Shown here in pieces: positions 6,044-11,690 of a stretch of DNA of 11,703 nt (its first letter is position 1; the number at the start of each line of letters is the position of its first letter). Source of the DNA: Candidatus Omnitrophota bacterium (lineage in GTDB: Bacteria; Omnitrophota; Gorgyraeia; Duberdicusellales; 4484-171); assembly GCA_023228195.1 (NCBI GenBank), contig JALOBR010000038.1, positions 1 through 11,703 on the forward strand, given 5' to 3'. The notes beneath the pieces were generated by a model. The model saw only the letters and a list, made by a program, of their open reading frames with translations. It did not search any database and was not told the DNA's origin. The position numbers and the translations under genes are program-made.

Positions 6044-6901
6044 ATGGGCAAAATAATAGGCATTTGCAATCAAAAAGGCGGTACAGGTAAAACTACAACC
6101 GCCATCAATTTAACCTCATATTTAGGTTTGGCCAATAAAAAAGTTCTTATTATTGATATGGATCCGCAAGGGAATGCAACGTCCGGTCTGGGGTTTAATG
6201 CCGAGGGAAAGCACTCCATATACGATGTAATTTCCGCAACCGCCAGCATAGAAGAAAGCATTTACTCAACTCAATGGCCAGGTATTTCTATTATTCCTTC
6301 TCACATATCACTTACCGGTGGAGAGATCGAATTGGTTAATGTGGAAAGCAGGGAAATGCGCCTGAGAGAGGAATTGCTTAAAATAAAAGAGAAATTTTCC
6401 TATATCATAATTGACGCGCCACCCTCGCTGGGCTTGCTCACGGTTAATGTGTTGGTGGCGGCAGATAGCGTTTTGGTTCCCATCCAATGTGAATATTACG
6501 CGCTTGAAGGAGTTTCCAAATTGTTGCACACAATAGAGCTTATTAGAGAAAGGTTAAATTCGTCCCTTGAGATAGAAGGGGTATTGCTTACTATGGCAGA
6601 TTTTCGTACCCGGCTCACTTTGCAAGTAATAGAGGAGGTACGTAAATTTTTTAAAGAAAAAACTTTCAATACCATTATCCCGCGCAACATAAAACTTGCT
6701 GAAGCGCCAAGCTTTGGCAAGCCGATACATTTTTATGACGCTTTATGCGTGGGGGCAAAAGCATACTTAAATTTAACAGAAGAAATCCTGAAAGAGAAAA
6801 TTGATATCGGCCAGTTGATTAAAAATATTGTCGAAGGATTACAACCGCAGATACCACAGACGGAAATCGCAGACGGCACAGATAAAAAAATATCTGTGTA
6901 A
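6044..6901 (+). CDS. parA: Chromosome partitioning ATPase ParA (Soj family)
   Basis: Walker-type ATPase that binds nucleoid DNA and, with ParB-parS, segregates replicated origins. 285 residues from the ATG chosen here. It has deviant Walker A KGGTGKTTT (11-19), the following IIDMDPQGNATSGLG (36-50), Walker B IIIDAPPSLG (121-130), and LAEAPSFGKPI (218-228) near the C-terminus. The tail of about 30 residues past the usual Soj end looks low in conservation. The frame also opens at TTG 6032, adding four residues (MLNQ); ATG 6044 is preferred because MGKIIGICNQKGG is the standard Soj start. No Shine-Dalgarno is seen for either. parB follows 54 bp downstream. Confidence 0.96.
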   Translation: MGKIIGICNQKGGTGKTTTAINLTSYLGLANKKVLIIDMDPQGNATSGLGFNAEGKHSIYDVISATASIEESIYSTQWPGISIIPSHISLTGGEIELVNVESREMRLREELLKIKEKFSYIIIDAPPSLGLLTVNVLVAADSVLVPIQCEYYALEGVSKLLHTIELIRERLNSSLEIEGVLLTMADFRTRLTLQVIEEVRKFFKEKTFNTIIPRNIKLAEAPSFGKPIHFYDALCVGAKAYLNLTEEILKEKIDIGQLIKNIVEGLQPQIPQTEIADGTDKKISV

Positions 6902-6955
6902 TCCGTAAGCGGCGAATCCAAATAAAAGTGCCTGCGGTTGTAAGGGAGATAAACG

Positions 6956-7792
6956 ATGGAAAAAAAAGTTTTAGGAAAAGGATTGGATGCGCTTATACCA
7001 AGAAAAATACCACAAGCCATACCCGCCAAAGAGTACACTTACTTGCCTTTAAATAAAATCAGGCCGGGTAAATATCAGCCGCGCCACCAAATAAATGAAG
7101 TAGAGCTGGAGGAGCTGTCCCGTTCGATAAAAGAGAAAGGGCTTATCCAGCCGATCATAGTAAGAAAAGTTGCGGAGGACAATTACGAAATAGTTGCCGG
7201 GGGGAGAAGGTTTCAAGCTGCTAAGTCATTGGGGCTCAATGAGTTACCAACAATTATACGTGACCTCGACGACAAGGATACCTTCATATTTGCTATCACT
7301 GAAAATCTCCAGCGCAAAGACCTAAATCCTATAGAAGAGGCAGAAGCTTTTAGGCGGTTGATAGAGGAGTTTGAATTCAGTTACGACGATATCGCGAAGT
7401 TTGTAGCAAAAGATAAAACTACAATAGTAAATTCCCTAAGGCTTTTTAAGCTGCCGAAAGAAATCCAGGAAGCCGTAAGAAAAGGAATAATCAGCCGCAG
7501 CCAGGCGCGGACAATCATTGGGCTAGGGAGCGAGGATGAACAGCGCCGGATTTTTAACGATATACTAAGGGAAGGCTTGCCGGTTAGAGAGATTGAAAAA
7601 AGAGTGCAGCGTGCATCGAAAAAGAAAAAACCGGCAGACCCCTTTGTGCTTGAGGTGGAGGACAGACTGCAAAAATCTTTAGGCACAAAAGTAAGGGTAT
7701 TTAACAAACGAAACAATCGTGGTAAAATAGTTATTGAGTATTATTCTTTAGAAGACCTGGAAAGAATAATAAAAAGAACAACGGCTTCTTAA
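6956..7792 (+). CDS. parB: Chromosome partitioning protein ParB (Spo0J family)
   Basis: parS-binding CTP clamp that loads at the parS cluster and stimulates ParA. 278 residues. The N-terminal VLGKGLDALIP (5-15) is the ParA-activating peptide. The N-terminal nucleotide-binding domain carries the QPR motif (41-43), GGRRFQAAK (82-90, where the family usually has GERR) and ENLQRKDLNPIEEA (116-129). The helix-turn-helix for parS is at about 140-166 (FSYDDIAKFVAKDKTTIVNS). The basic linker KKKK (222-225) precedes the C-terminal dimerisation domain. An AGGGAG ribosome site (6943-6948) sits 7 nt before the ATG. Cotranscribed with parA. Confidence 0.96.
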   Translation: MEKKVLGKGLDALIPRKIPQAIPAKEYTYLPLNKIRPGKYQPRHQINEVELEELSRSIKEKGLIQPIIVRKVAEDNYEIVAGGRRFQAAKSLGLNELPTIIRDLDDKDTFIFAITENLQRKDLNPIEEAEAFRRLIEEFEFSYDDIAKFVAKDKTTIVNSLRLFKLPKEIQEAVRKGIISRSQARTIIGLGSEDEQRRIFNDILREGLPVREIEKRVQRASKKKKPADPFVLEVEDRLQKSLGTKVRVFNKRNNRGKIVIEYYSLEDLERIIKRTTAS

Positions 7793-7810
7793 CCGCGAAT
7801 AAGGATAATA

Positions 7811-7844
7811 AGCTTCAATTTTAAACTCCCGGTCGCCGGAAGCT
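7811..7844. repeat. Nested inverted repeat in the parB-ndk spacer
   Basis: AGCTTC (7811-7816) pairs with GAAGCT (7839-7844). Within it CCGG (7829-7832) and CCGG (7836-7839) form a competing small stem. A T-run follows at about 7854-7861. It could end parAB transcription or be a leader structure for ndk, but the loop is large for a classic terminator. Confidence 0.3.
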
Positions 7845-7878
7845 AAAAACCATATTTTTTTAAAGGAGGATTCGCATT

Positions 7879-8385
7879 ATGAAAAGTGAAGCAACATTAG
7901 TAATTATTAAGCCGGATGGATTGAAGAAATCACTAACCGGTAATATCTTAAGCCGCCTTTCCGAAACAAAACTAAAAATTATCGGCGCAAGAGTGGTCAA
8001 GGTAGAGGAAGGTCTTGCGCGCAAACATTATGCTCATCTCCAGGATAAGCCTTTTTTCCCCGAATTGGTTAAATATATAACCGGCCAGCTTCACGGAGAA
8101 AACAGGGTTATGGCTCTTGTCTATTGGGGCAGGGATGCTATAGGCAAAGTGCGCCAGATTTCAGGCGCAACCAATCCCGAAGAAGCAGACCCGGTGAGTG
8201 TAAGAGGTGCTTATGGAAGGATTTTAACCAGCGGACTATATGAAAACGTAATCCACGCATCCAGCAGCCCTGATGAGGCAGAAAGGGAAATAAAATTGTG
8301 GTTTGAGCCGGATGAAATAGTTTACGAGCTTTATCCCGTAGAAAGCCAAGAGTCCGGCGGCGTTAAAAAAAGAGTGTGGAAATAA
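7879..8385 (+). CDS. ndk: Nucleoside diphosphate kinase
   Basis: Transfers the gamma phosphate between nucleoside di- and triphosphates through a phospho-histidine. 168 residues, longer than the usual 130-150. TLVIIKPDGL (6-15) carries the substrate Lys11, SGATNPEEADPVSVRGAYG (95-113) is the family motif, and NVIHASSSPDEAEREI (123-138) holds the catalytic His126. The extra length is an insertion of a few residues near 66-78 and a C-terminal extension after WF (141-168), seen in some non-proteobacterial Ndk. A strong AGGAGG (7864-7869) lies 9 nt before the ATG. It stands between parB and yicC with its own 86-bp spacer. Confidence 0.96.
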   Translation: MKSEATLVIIKPDGLKKSLTGNILSRLSETKLKIIGARVVKVEEGLARKHYAHLQDKPFFPELVKYITGQLHGENRVMALVYWGRDAIGKVRQISGATNPEEADPVSVRGAYGRILTSGLYENVIHASSSPDEAEREIKLWFEPDEIVYELYPVESQESGGVKKRVWK

Positions 8386-8389
8386 TTAA

Positions 8390-8457
8390 CACGAATTGTT
8401 ACAAATCCGGAACTAATTTACACGAATAAATTCGCGACCGTTCGTCTTTAATTCGTG
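8390..8457. repeat. Short CACGAAT repeats in the ndk-yicC spacer
   Basis: CACGAAT occurs at 8390-8396 and 8421-8427, and its inverse ATTCGTG at 8451-8457, with start spacings of 31 and 30 bp. The spacer otherwise holds no gene. It looks like a decayed intergenic repeat. A regulatory role is not shown. Confidence 0.4.
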
Positions 8458-8484
8458 GATATTCATGTATAAAAAGGAGTACAA

Positions 8485-9264
8485 ATGAGATCAATGACTG
8501 CTTACTCTAATATTTACAAAAGAAAAAAAGCTCAGACGATACAGGTTACCCTGCGTTCGGCTAATTTCAAATATCTAGATATTTCAATCCACGATTTTCC
8601 TTCCCAGAACATCCTTTTGGAAGAGCAAATCAAAGAAGAAATAAAGAAAAAAATAACGCGGGGCAAAATTGAAGTTTATGTGTATCTTAAGGGGCACATC
8701 GAAAGTGATGTTTTCATAGATGAATTTAATCTTGCCAAATATATTCTGGAAGCAAAAAAGCTGTCAAAAAAATATAAGCTTTCAGAGCAGCTTAACATAA
8801 GCGATTTTTTCAGCCTTCCCCAGGTTGTTTCCTGGAGCGAAAAGAAAATGGAGGAAAACCTGATATTTTCCGCGGCAAAAGAAGGCCTTAAAAAATTATT
8901 AGAGTTTAAAGTGAAACAAGGCGAGGTAATACGGCAGGACATGCTTAAAAGCCTGAAAGGATTAAAAGAAAATATAAAAATTATTAAAGAAGGCAGCTCC
9001 GCTGTTTCTTCGCAAGATAACGGCAAAGACGACATCAATGAAGAAGTTTCTCTTGCTTCGTTTTATATCAACGATTTGGAGAAAAAAATAAATGCAAAGG
9101 CAGTTGTTTCCAAGGGCAGGTCTATTGATTTTTTAACGCAAGAAATTTTACGTGAGCTGAATTCAGCCTCCAGTAAAACAAAAAAGAAAAACATAGCGCC
9201 CTTAATTGTCGAATCAAAAAATTATTTGGACAGGATAAGGGAGCAAGCGCAGAATGTGGAATAA
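8485..9264 (+). CDS. yicC: YicC family endoribonuclease-like protein
   Basis: YicC proteins are conserved endoribonucleases; E. coli YicC is linked to small-RNA turnover. 259 residues against about 290 in typical members. The N-terminal RSMTAYSN (2-9) matches the family start RSMTGFG. The C-terminal block from about residue 215, DFLTQEILRELNSASSK followed by a final IREQAQNVE, matches the hallmark DFLxQExxRExNTxxSK and the REQVQNxE end. The middle (about 80-200) is less conserved and appears shortened. AAGGAG (8474-8479) lies 5 nt before the ATG. The order yicC-gmk-rpoZ is widespread and supports the call. Confidence 0.92.
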   Translation: MRSMTAYSNIYKRKKAQTIQVTLRSANFKYLDISIHDFPSQNILLEEQIKEEIKKKITRGKIEVYVYLKGHIESDVFIDEFNLAKYILEAKKLSKKYKLSEQLNISDFFSLPQVVSWSEKKMEENLIFSAAKEGLKKLLEFKVKQGEVIRQDMLKSLKGLKENIKIIKEGSSAVSSQDNGKDDINEEVSLASFYINDLEKKINAKAVVSKGRSIDFLTQEILRELNSASSKTKKKNIAPLIVESKNYLDRIREQAQNVE

Positions 9265-9291
9265 TCCCACAATCGAGCTTAAGGTGTAGTT

Positions 9292-9864
9292 GTGAAAACC
9301 CCCGCGATAATTATACTTTCCGGCCCGTCAGGCGCAGGCAAAACCACGCTGCTTAATAAACTTTTTAGTAAAAAAAACATAAAAGAAAAATTCATACGGG
9401 CTATTTCATACACTACCAGGAAAATCAGGCCCAAAGAGAAGCATGGCAGAGATTACTTTTTTATAGACAAGCGAAAATTTATACAGCTCAAAAAGAAAAA
9501 TTTCTTTCTTGAAAGCCAGAAAGTTTTGGATAATTATTACGGGACAGCTAAATACTTTTATAACATGGCGGCAGAGGAGAATAAGAGCCTGATATTATGC
9601 ATAGACGTAAAAGGAGGAATGTATTTGAAAAAAAAGCAAAAAGAAGGTAAAATAGTTACTCTTTTTATAGCCGCGCCGAGCGAGCTGGATTTGTTTAAGC
9701 GTTTAAAAATGCGCACGGAGGCCGCACGAACTATACAAAAGAGGATTACGCTTGCTAAAAAAGAAATGAAGGTTTCCAGGCAGTATGATTCTATTATAAT
9801 AAATAAAGATTTGAGCAAGTCATTGAAGGAATTGGAAAAGGTTCTTTTAAAAAATCAAAAATAA
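9292..9864 (+). CDS. gmk: Guanylate kinase
   Basis: Phosphorylates GMP to GDP using ATP. 190 residues, normal length. The P-loop is SGPSGAGKTTL (10-20). The GMP-binding region includes SYTTRKIRPKEKHGRDYFFI (39-58) and the family NxYGT element as NYYGTA (81-86). ILCIDVKGGM (101-110) is the Walker B-like strand with the usual DVQGG read as DVKGG. The lid arginine area is LKMRTEAARTIQKR (138-151). The start is GTG at 9292, with AAGGTG (9281-9286) 5 nt upstream; this places the P-loop at the expected distance from the N-terminus. It lies 27 bp after yicC and 19 bp before rpoZ. Confidence 0.95.
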   Translation: MKTPAIIILSGPSGAGKTTLLNKLFSKKNIKEKFIRAISYTTRKIRPKEKHGRDYFFIDKRKFIQLKKKNFFLESQKVLDNYYGTAKYFYNMAAEENKSLILCIDVKGGMYLKKKQKEGKIVTLFIAAPSELDLFKRLKMRTEAARTIQKRITLAKKEMKVSRQYDSIIINKDLSKSLKELEKVLLKNQK

Positions 9865-9883
9865 CGTAATCAGGAGGTAGACT

Positions 9884-10087
9884 ATGAATGAAAGATATAT
9901 ACATATGGAAAAGCTTATCGGCGCAGCTTCGGGCTCAATATATAAGCTAACGATACTTGTGGCAAAAAGAGCCTTGCAGCTTGCCGACGGGGATAAGCCC
10001 TTGGTGGATAAACCGACGGAAAAAGTTTTGGATACCGCACTCCGTGAAATCGCCGCAGGTAAAATTTGCATAAAAGGAAAAGAATAA
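9884..10087 (+). CDS. rpoZ: DNA-directed RNA polymerase omega subunit
   Basis: Small subunit that aids folding and assembly of the beta-prime subunit. 67 residues, normal for short omega proteins. GSIYKLTILVAKRALQLADG (17-36) and KVLDTALREIAAGKI (47-61) match the conserved YxLVxxAAKRARQL and ALxEIxxGK patterns. AGGAGG (9872-9877) lies 6 nt before the ATG at 9884; a second in-frame Met at residue 8 has no ribosome site. It is the last gene of yicC-gmk-rpoZ. tRNA-Cys begins 5 nt after its stop, so the two are probably cotranscribed. Confidence 0.92.
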   Translation: MNERYIHMEKLIGAASGSIYKLTILVAKRALQLADGDKPLVDKPTEKVLDTALREIAAGKICIKGKE

Positions 10088-10092
10088 ATACC

Positions 10093-10164
10093 GGCGCGGT
10101 AGCCAAGCGGTAAGGCAGCGGTCTGCAAAACCGCTATTCAGCGGTTCAAATCCGCTCCGCGCCT
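10093..10164 (+). tRNA. tRNA-Cys(GCA)
   Basis: Cloverleaf closes fully: acceptor GGCGCGG (10093-10099) with CCGCGCC (10157-10163), anticodon stem GCGGT/ACCGC with loop CTGCAAA (anticodon GCA), T arm AGCGG/CCGCT with loop TTCAAAT, and discriminator T, as expected for tRNA-Cys. No CCA is encoded. It starts 5 nt after the rpoZ stop codon, so it needs processing from that mRNA unless an unseen promoter lies in rpoZ. Confidence 0.95.
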
Positions 10165-10195
10165 TAAATAAAAAAATTGCATATCAGGGCTGTTT

Positions 10196-10326
10196 TTTTG
10201 CTGATTGAAAAAAAGTATTTATGTGTGCCGGAGTGATGAAATGGCAAACATAACGGACTTAAAATCCGTCGGCCTGAAAAGGCCTTGTGGGTTCAAGTCC
10301 CACCTCCGGCATCTTTTGCTGATTGA
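10196..10326. repeat. 13-bp direct repeat flanking tRNA-Leu
   Basis: TTTTGCTGATTGA occurs at 10196-10208 and 10314-10326, one copy before and one right after the tRNA-Leu gene. It may be a trace of a duplication, or a target duplication around an inserted tRNA segment. Confidence 0.6.
10227..10311 (+). tRNA. tRNA-Leu(UAA)
   Basis: Acceptor GCCGGAG (10227-10233) pairs with CTCCGGC (10304-10310). The anticodon stem is ACGGA/TCCGT with loop CTTAAAA (anticodon TAA). There is a long class II variable arm GGCCT/AGGCC, and the T arm is GTGGG/CCCAC. The discriminator is A, standard for leucine. No CCA is encoded. Confidence 0.96.
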
Positions 10327-10346
10327 TAAAATTAGTAGAATGTAAC

Positions 10347-10455
10347 ATTGCCCCCTCACACGCCCGCCTCGCCCGCAGCAAGCGGCCAGGGCGGTCAGGT
10401 TCGGGGACAATTCGCACTGTGATTTTTGTGCACTACCGTTTCAAAAATCACGTGC
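10347..10455. mobile_element. MITE/REP-like palindromic element between tRNA-Leu and tRNA-Val
   Basis: Two adjacent structures. First, nested inverted repeats: ATTGCCCCC (10347-10355) with GGGGACAAT (10403-10411, one mismatch), CCGCC (10364-10368) with GGCGG (10390-10394), and CCGC (10373-10376) with GCGG (10382-10385) around an AGCAA loop. Second, a long hairpin: GTGATTTTTG (10419-10428) with CAAAAATCAC (10442-10451), extended by GCAC (10414-10417) and GTGC (10452-10455) past one bulged T, with a 13-nt loop. The GC-rich core differs from its AT-rich surroundings. No coding capacity is visible. The mobile-element label is inferred from structure only. Confidence 0.4.
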
Positions 10456-10460
10456 TCATT

Positions 10461-10538
10461 GGGCACTTGGCTCAGCCTGGCTAGAGCACTTCCTTGACAT
10501 GGAAGGGATCACAGGTTCAAATCCTGTAGTGCCCACCA
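10461..10538 (+). tRNA. tRNA-Val(GAC), CCA encoded
   Basis: Acceptor GGGCACT (10461-10467) pairs with AGTGCCC (10528-10534). The D arm is GCTC/GAGC, the anticodon stem CTTCC/GGAAG has loop TTGACAT (anticodon GAC), and the T arm is ACAGG/CCTGT. The discriminator is A, followed by a genomic CCA (10536-10538), unlike the other three tRNAs here. Its 5' end lies 5 bp after a strong hairpin. Confidence 0.95.
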
Positions 10539-10547
10539 TTTAAAAAA

Positions 10548-10594
10548 GCTATCAGCCATCAGCAGATGAAGACCGACGGCTGAGGGTTGATAGC
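10548..10594. repeat. Inverted repeat between tRNA-Val and tRNA-Asp
   Basis: GCTATCA (10548-10554) and TGATAGC (10588-10594) form perfect outer arms. Inside, a second short pair (ATCAGC near 10557-10562 with GCTGA near 10579-10583) can extend the stem. It begins 9 bp after the tRNA-Val CCA. It may assist tRNA 3' processing or termination, or be a dispersed repeat. Confidence 0.5.
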
Positions 10595-10631
10595 GGATAG
10601 AATAAATTGACTTTTTTTAAAATCATTTTAA

Positions 10632-10658
10632 ACTATACGCTATTCACTATACGCTATT
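10632..10658. repeat. Tandem 14-bp repeat upstream of tRNA-Asp
   Basis: ACTATACGCTATT is present twice in tandem (10632-10644 and 10646-10658) with a 14-bp period, ending just before tRNA-Asp. Its role is unknown. Confidence 0.7.
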
Positions 10659-10661
10659 TTT

Positions 10662-10737
10662 GGGGACGTCGTCTAGCCTGGTTTAAGACCCATGCCTGTC
10701 ACGCATGTGACCGAGGGTTCAAATCCCTTCGTCCCCG
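10662..10737 (+). tRNA. tRNA-Asp(GUC)
   Basis: Acceptor GGGGACG (10662-10668) pairs with CGTCCCC (10730-10736). The D arm is GTCT/AGAC, the anticodon stem CATGC/GCATG has loop CTGTCAC (anticodon GTC), and the T arm is GAGGG/CCCTT with one G-T pair. The discriminator is G, an identity base of tRNA-Asp. No CCA is encoded. It is the last housekeeping gene before the unfamiliar right end. Confidence 0.96.
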
Positions 10738-10996
10738 TCTTCATTTTTCATAGCTTCTTTAAAAGCTTTAAACAATCAGTTAATTTCTTATCCTGCAAAG
10801 GCTTATAGCTATTCCGACCATTACGACAATTACGATGATTTTGGCAATTTTTCAGTAGTTCACTGCACATTTACTGCACACGAGCTTTGCAGCGATTTCA
10901 CTTTAGTTAATATCATTCCCGCCAATCTTTATTACAAATTAAATCAAATTCTTACAATGTATTACTCTGTTCAAATAAAAAAATTAGGAGGCCCGC
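10738..10996. other. AT-rich spacer without a recognised gene
   Basis: 259 bp between tRNA-Asp and the winged-helix gene. It has a 9-bp-period segment (ATTACGACA, ATTACGATG near 10821-10838) and a direct repeat ACTGCACA at 10862-10869 and 10873-10880. Both strands carry stops in every frame I followed. A possible weak promoter is TTGCAG (10887-10892) with TAATAT (10908-10913), but the 15-bp spacer is short. The spacer could hold an attachment site, though no duplicated tRNA-Asp 3' end is visible. Confidence 0.4.
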
Positions 10997-11578
10997 ATGA
11001 AACGAATGACCCCGGCAACAAGACTAATCTTTGATACATTAAAAAGAAAATATGAATATTTTTCTAAACGCAACATGTTGGCAGCTGACGGCTCATTCTA
11101 CTGTCTGGATAAATATCTCATGGATCAATTAGGTATTGGAGACAATACTATCCGCCGGGCGCGTATCTTCCTAAAAGAAGCCGGGGGAATTAACTATCTT
11201 GTTGGCAGGCACAAAGGAGCACCTACTCGTTACTGGGTAATCCCAAAGGATGCCAAAATGACATCCACTCAATCTTCTAAAGAAGCCAAAATGGAACCCT
11301 CTACGCAAGGCATAAAGGGCGGCAATTTGCCAGCAGAGGAGGCCAATTTGGCTATCAAAGCAAGCCAAATTGGCACTCTCGATAATAAGTCAGTAATTAA
11401 AGCTGAAAATAAAGAAGAGCCGAACATTTCTTCTTTAAGCGAAGAAGTCAAAGAAGGCATGAAATCTTTTGCTAAATTATATGGCATTGATCGAACAGTT
11501 AAAATGTTCACCGATAAGGGCTATAGTTTAGAACCAATACAGCAAATATTTGCAAGCGTTGAAGAGTGCAAAACATGA
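10997..11578 (+). CDS. Winged-helix DNA-binding protein, candidate replication initiator (unrecognised family)
   Basis: 193 residues; I do not recognise the family. The N-terminal half (about 5-83) looks like a winged helix: FYCLDKYLMDQLGIGDNTIR (34-53) reads as a helix-turn-helix, followed by RRARIFLKEAGG and a strand-wing-strand INYLVGRHKGAPTRYWVIP (65-83). Residues 84-145 are a low-complexity polar linker. The C-terminal part (about 146-190) is predicted helical (SLSEEVKEGMKSFAKLYGID) and could bind a partner. The linker-coding DNA carries five dyad repeats. This architecture resembles phage O-type replication initiators, but the function is inferred. AGGAGG (10986-10991) lies 5 nt before the ATG. 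The stop overlaps a possible ATG (ATGA) of a 20-codon frame. Confidence 0.7.
   Translation: MKRMTPATRLIFDTLKRKYEYFSKRNMLAADGSFYCLDKYLMDQLGIGDNTIRRARIFLKEAGGINYLVGRHKGAPTRYWVIPKDAKMTSTQSSKEAKMEPSTQGIKGGNLPAEEANLAIKASQIGTLDNKSVIKAENKEEPNISSLSEEVKEGMKSFAKLYGIDRTVKMFTDKGYSLEPIQQIFASVEECKT
11252..11374. repeat. Five iteron-like dyads inside the winged-helix gene
   Basis: GCCAAAATGAC (11252-11262), GCCAAAATGGA (11285-11295), GGCAATTTGCC (11321-11331), GCCAATTTGGC (11342-11352) and GCCAAATTGGC (11364-11374). The last three are perfect 11-bp palindromes with 5-bp arms; the first two are imperfect relatives. Start spacings are 33, 36, 21 and 22 bp, so several are near whole helical turns. They encode residues 86-126, the polar linker. 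They look like binding sites, possibly for the protein encoded by the same gene. Confidence 0.55.
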
Positions 11579-11602
11579 AGAAAACCTGGCTGCTAATGAT
11601 TA

Positions 11603-11690
11603 AAAATAATGTACATTTTAATGTGCACGAAAATTAAAATAATGTACAAGTCGATGTACATTATTTCTGTTAAACCATGTACATTATTTT
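11603..11690. repeat. Four-copy AAAATAATGTACA array (two direct, two inverted)
   Basis: Direct copies at 11603-11615 and 11636-11648; inverted copies at 11655-11666 (12 of 13 bases) and 11678-11690. The middle pair forms a perfect 12-bp inverted repeat (11637-11666) around AGTCGA. A degenerate copy ending in AATGTGCAC lies at about 11617-11629. The outward-facing pairs resemble multiple terminal repeats of IS21-type elements (ends TG...CA). They could equally be operators or iterons of the gene upstream. The array reaches almost to the window end, so its full extent is unknown. Confidence 0.7.

Noticed and set aside
9847..10128. Minus-strand 93-codon frame over rpoZ and tRNA-Cys
   Set aside because: It overlaps a clear omega-subunit gene and a tRNA, with no supporting motif or ribosome site.
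10171..10212. Rho-independent terminator after tRNA-Cys (T7 run)
   Set aside because: The only stem before the T-run is A-T pairs or a 3-bp CAG/CTG, which is not convincing.
10219..10410. Minus-strand open frame containing a RRWDLNPQ...RPTDFKS stretch
   Set aside because: This is antisense to tRNA-Leu; the WDLNPQ/RPTDFKS pattern is a well-known false protein caused by translating the tRNA complement.
10738..10996. Integrase remnant or att site downstream of tRNA-Asp
   Set aside because: No copy of the tRNA-Asp 3' end and no recombinase-like reading frame was found in this spacer.
11575..11637. 20-codon frame starting at the ATGA overlap after the winged-helix gene
   Set aside because: It is too short and runs into the repeat array; nothing beyond the overlap supports translation.
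11603..11690. CRISPR array
   Set aside because: The repeats are only 13 bp, occur in both orientations and have short irregular spacers, so they are not CRISPR-like.
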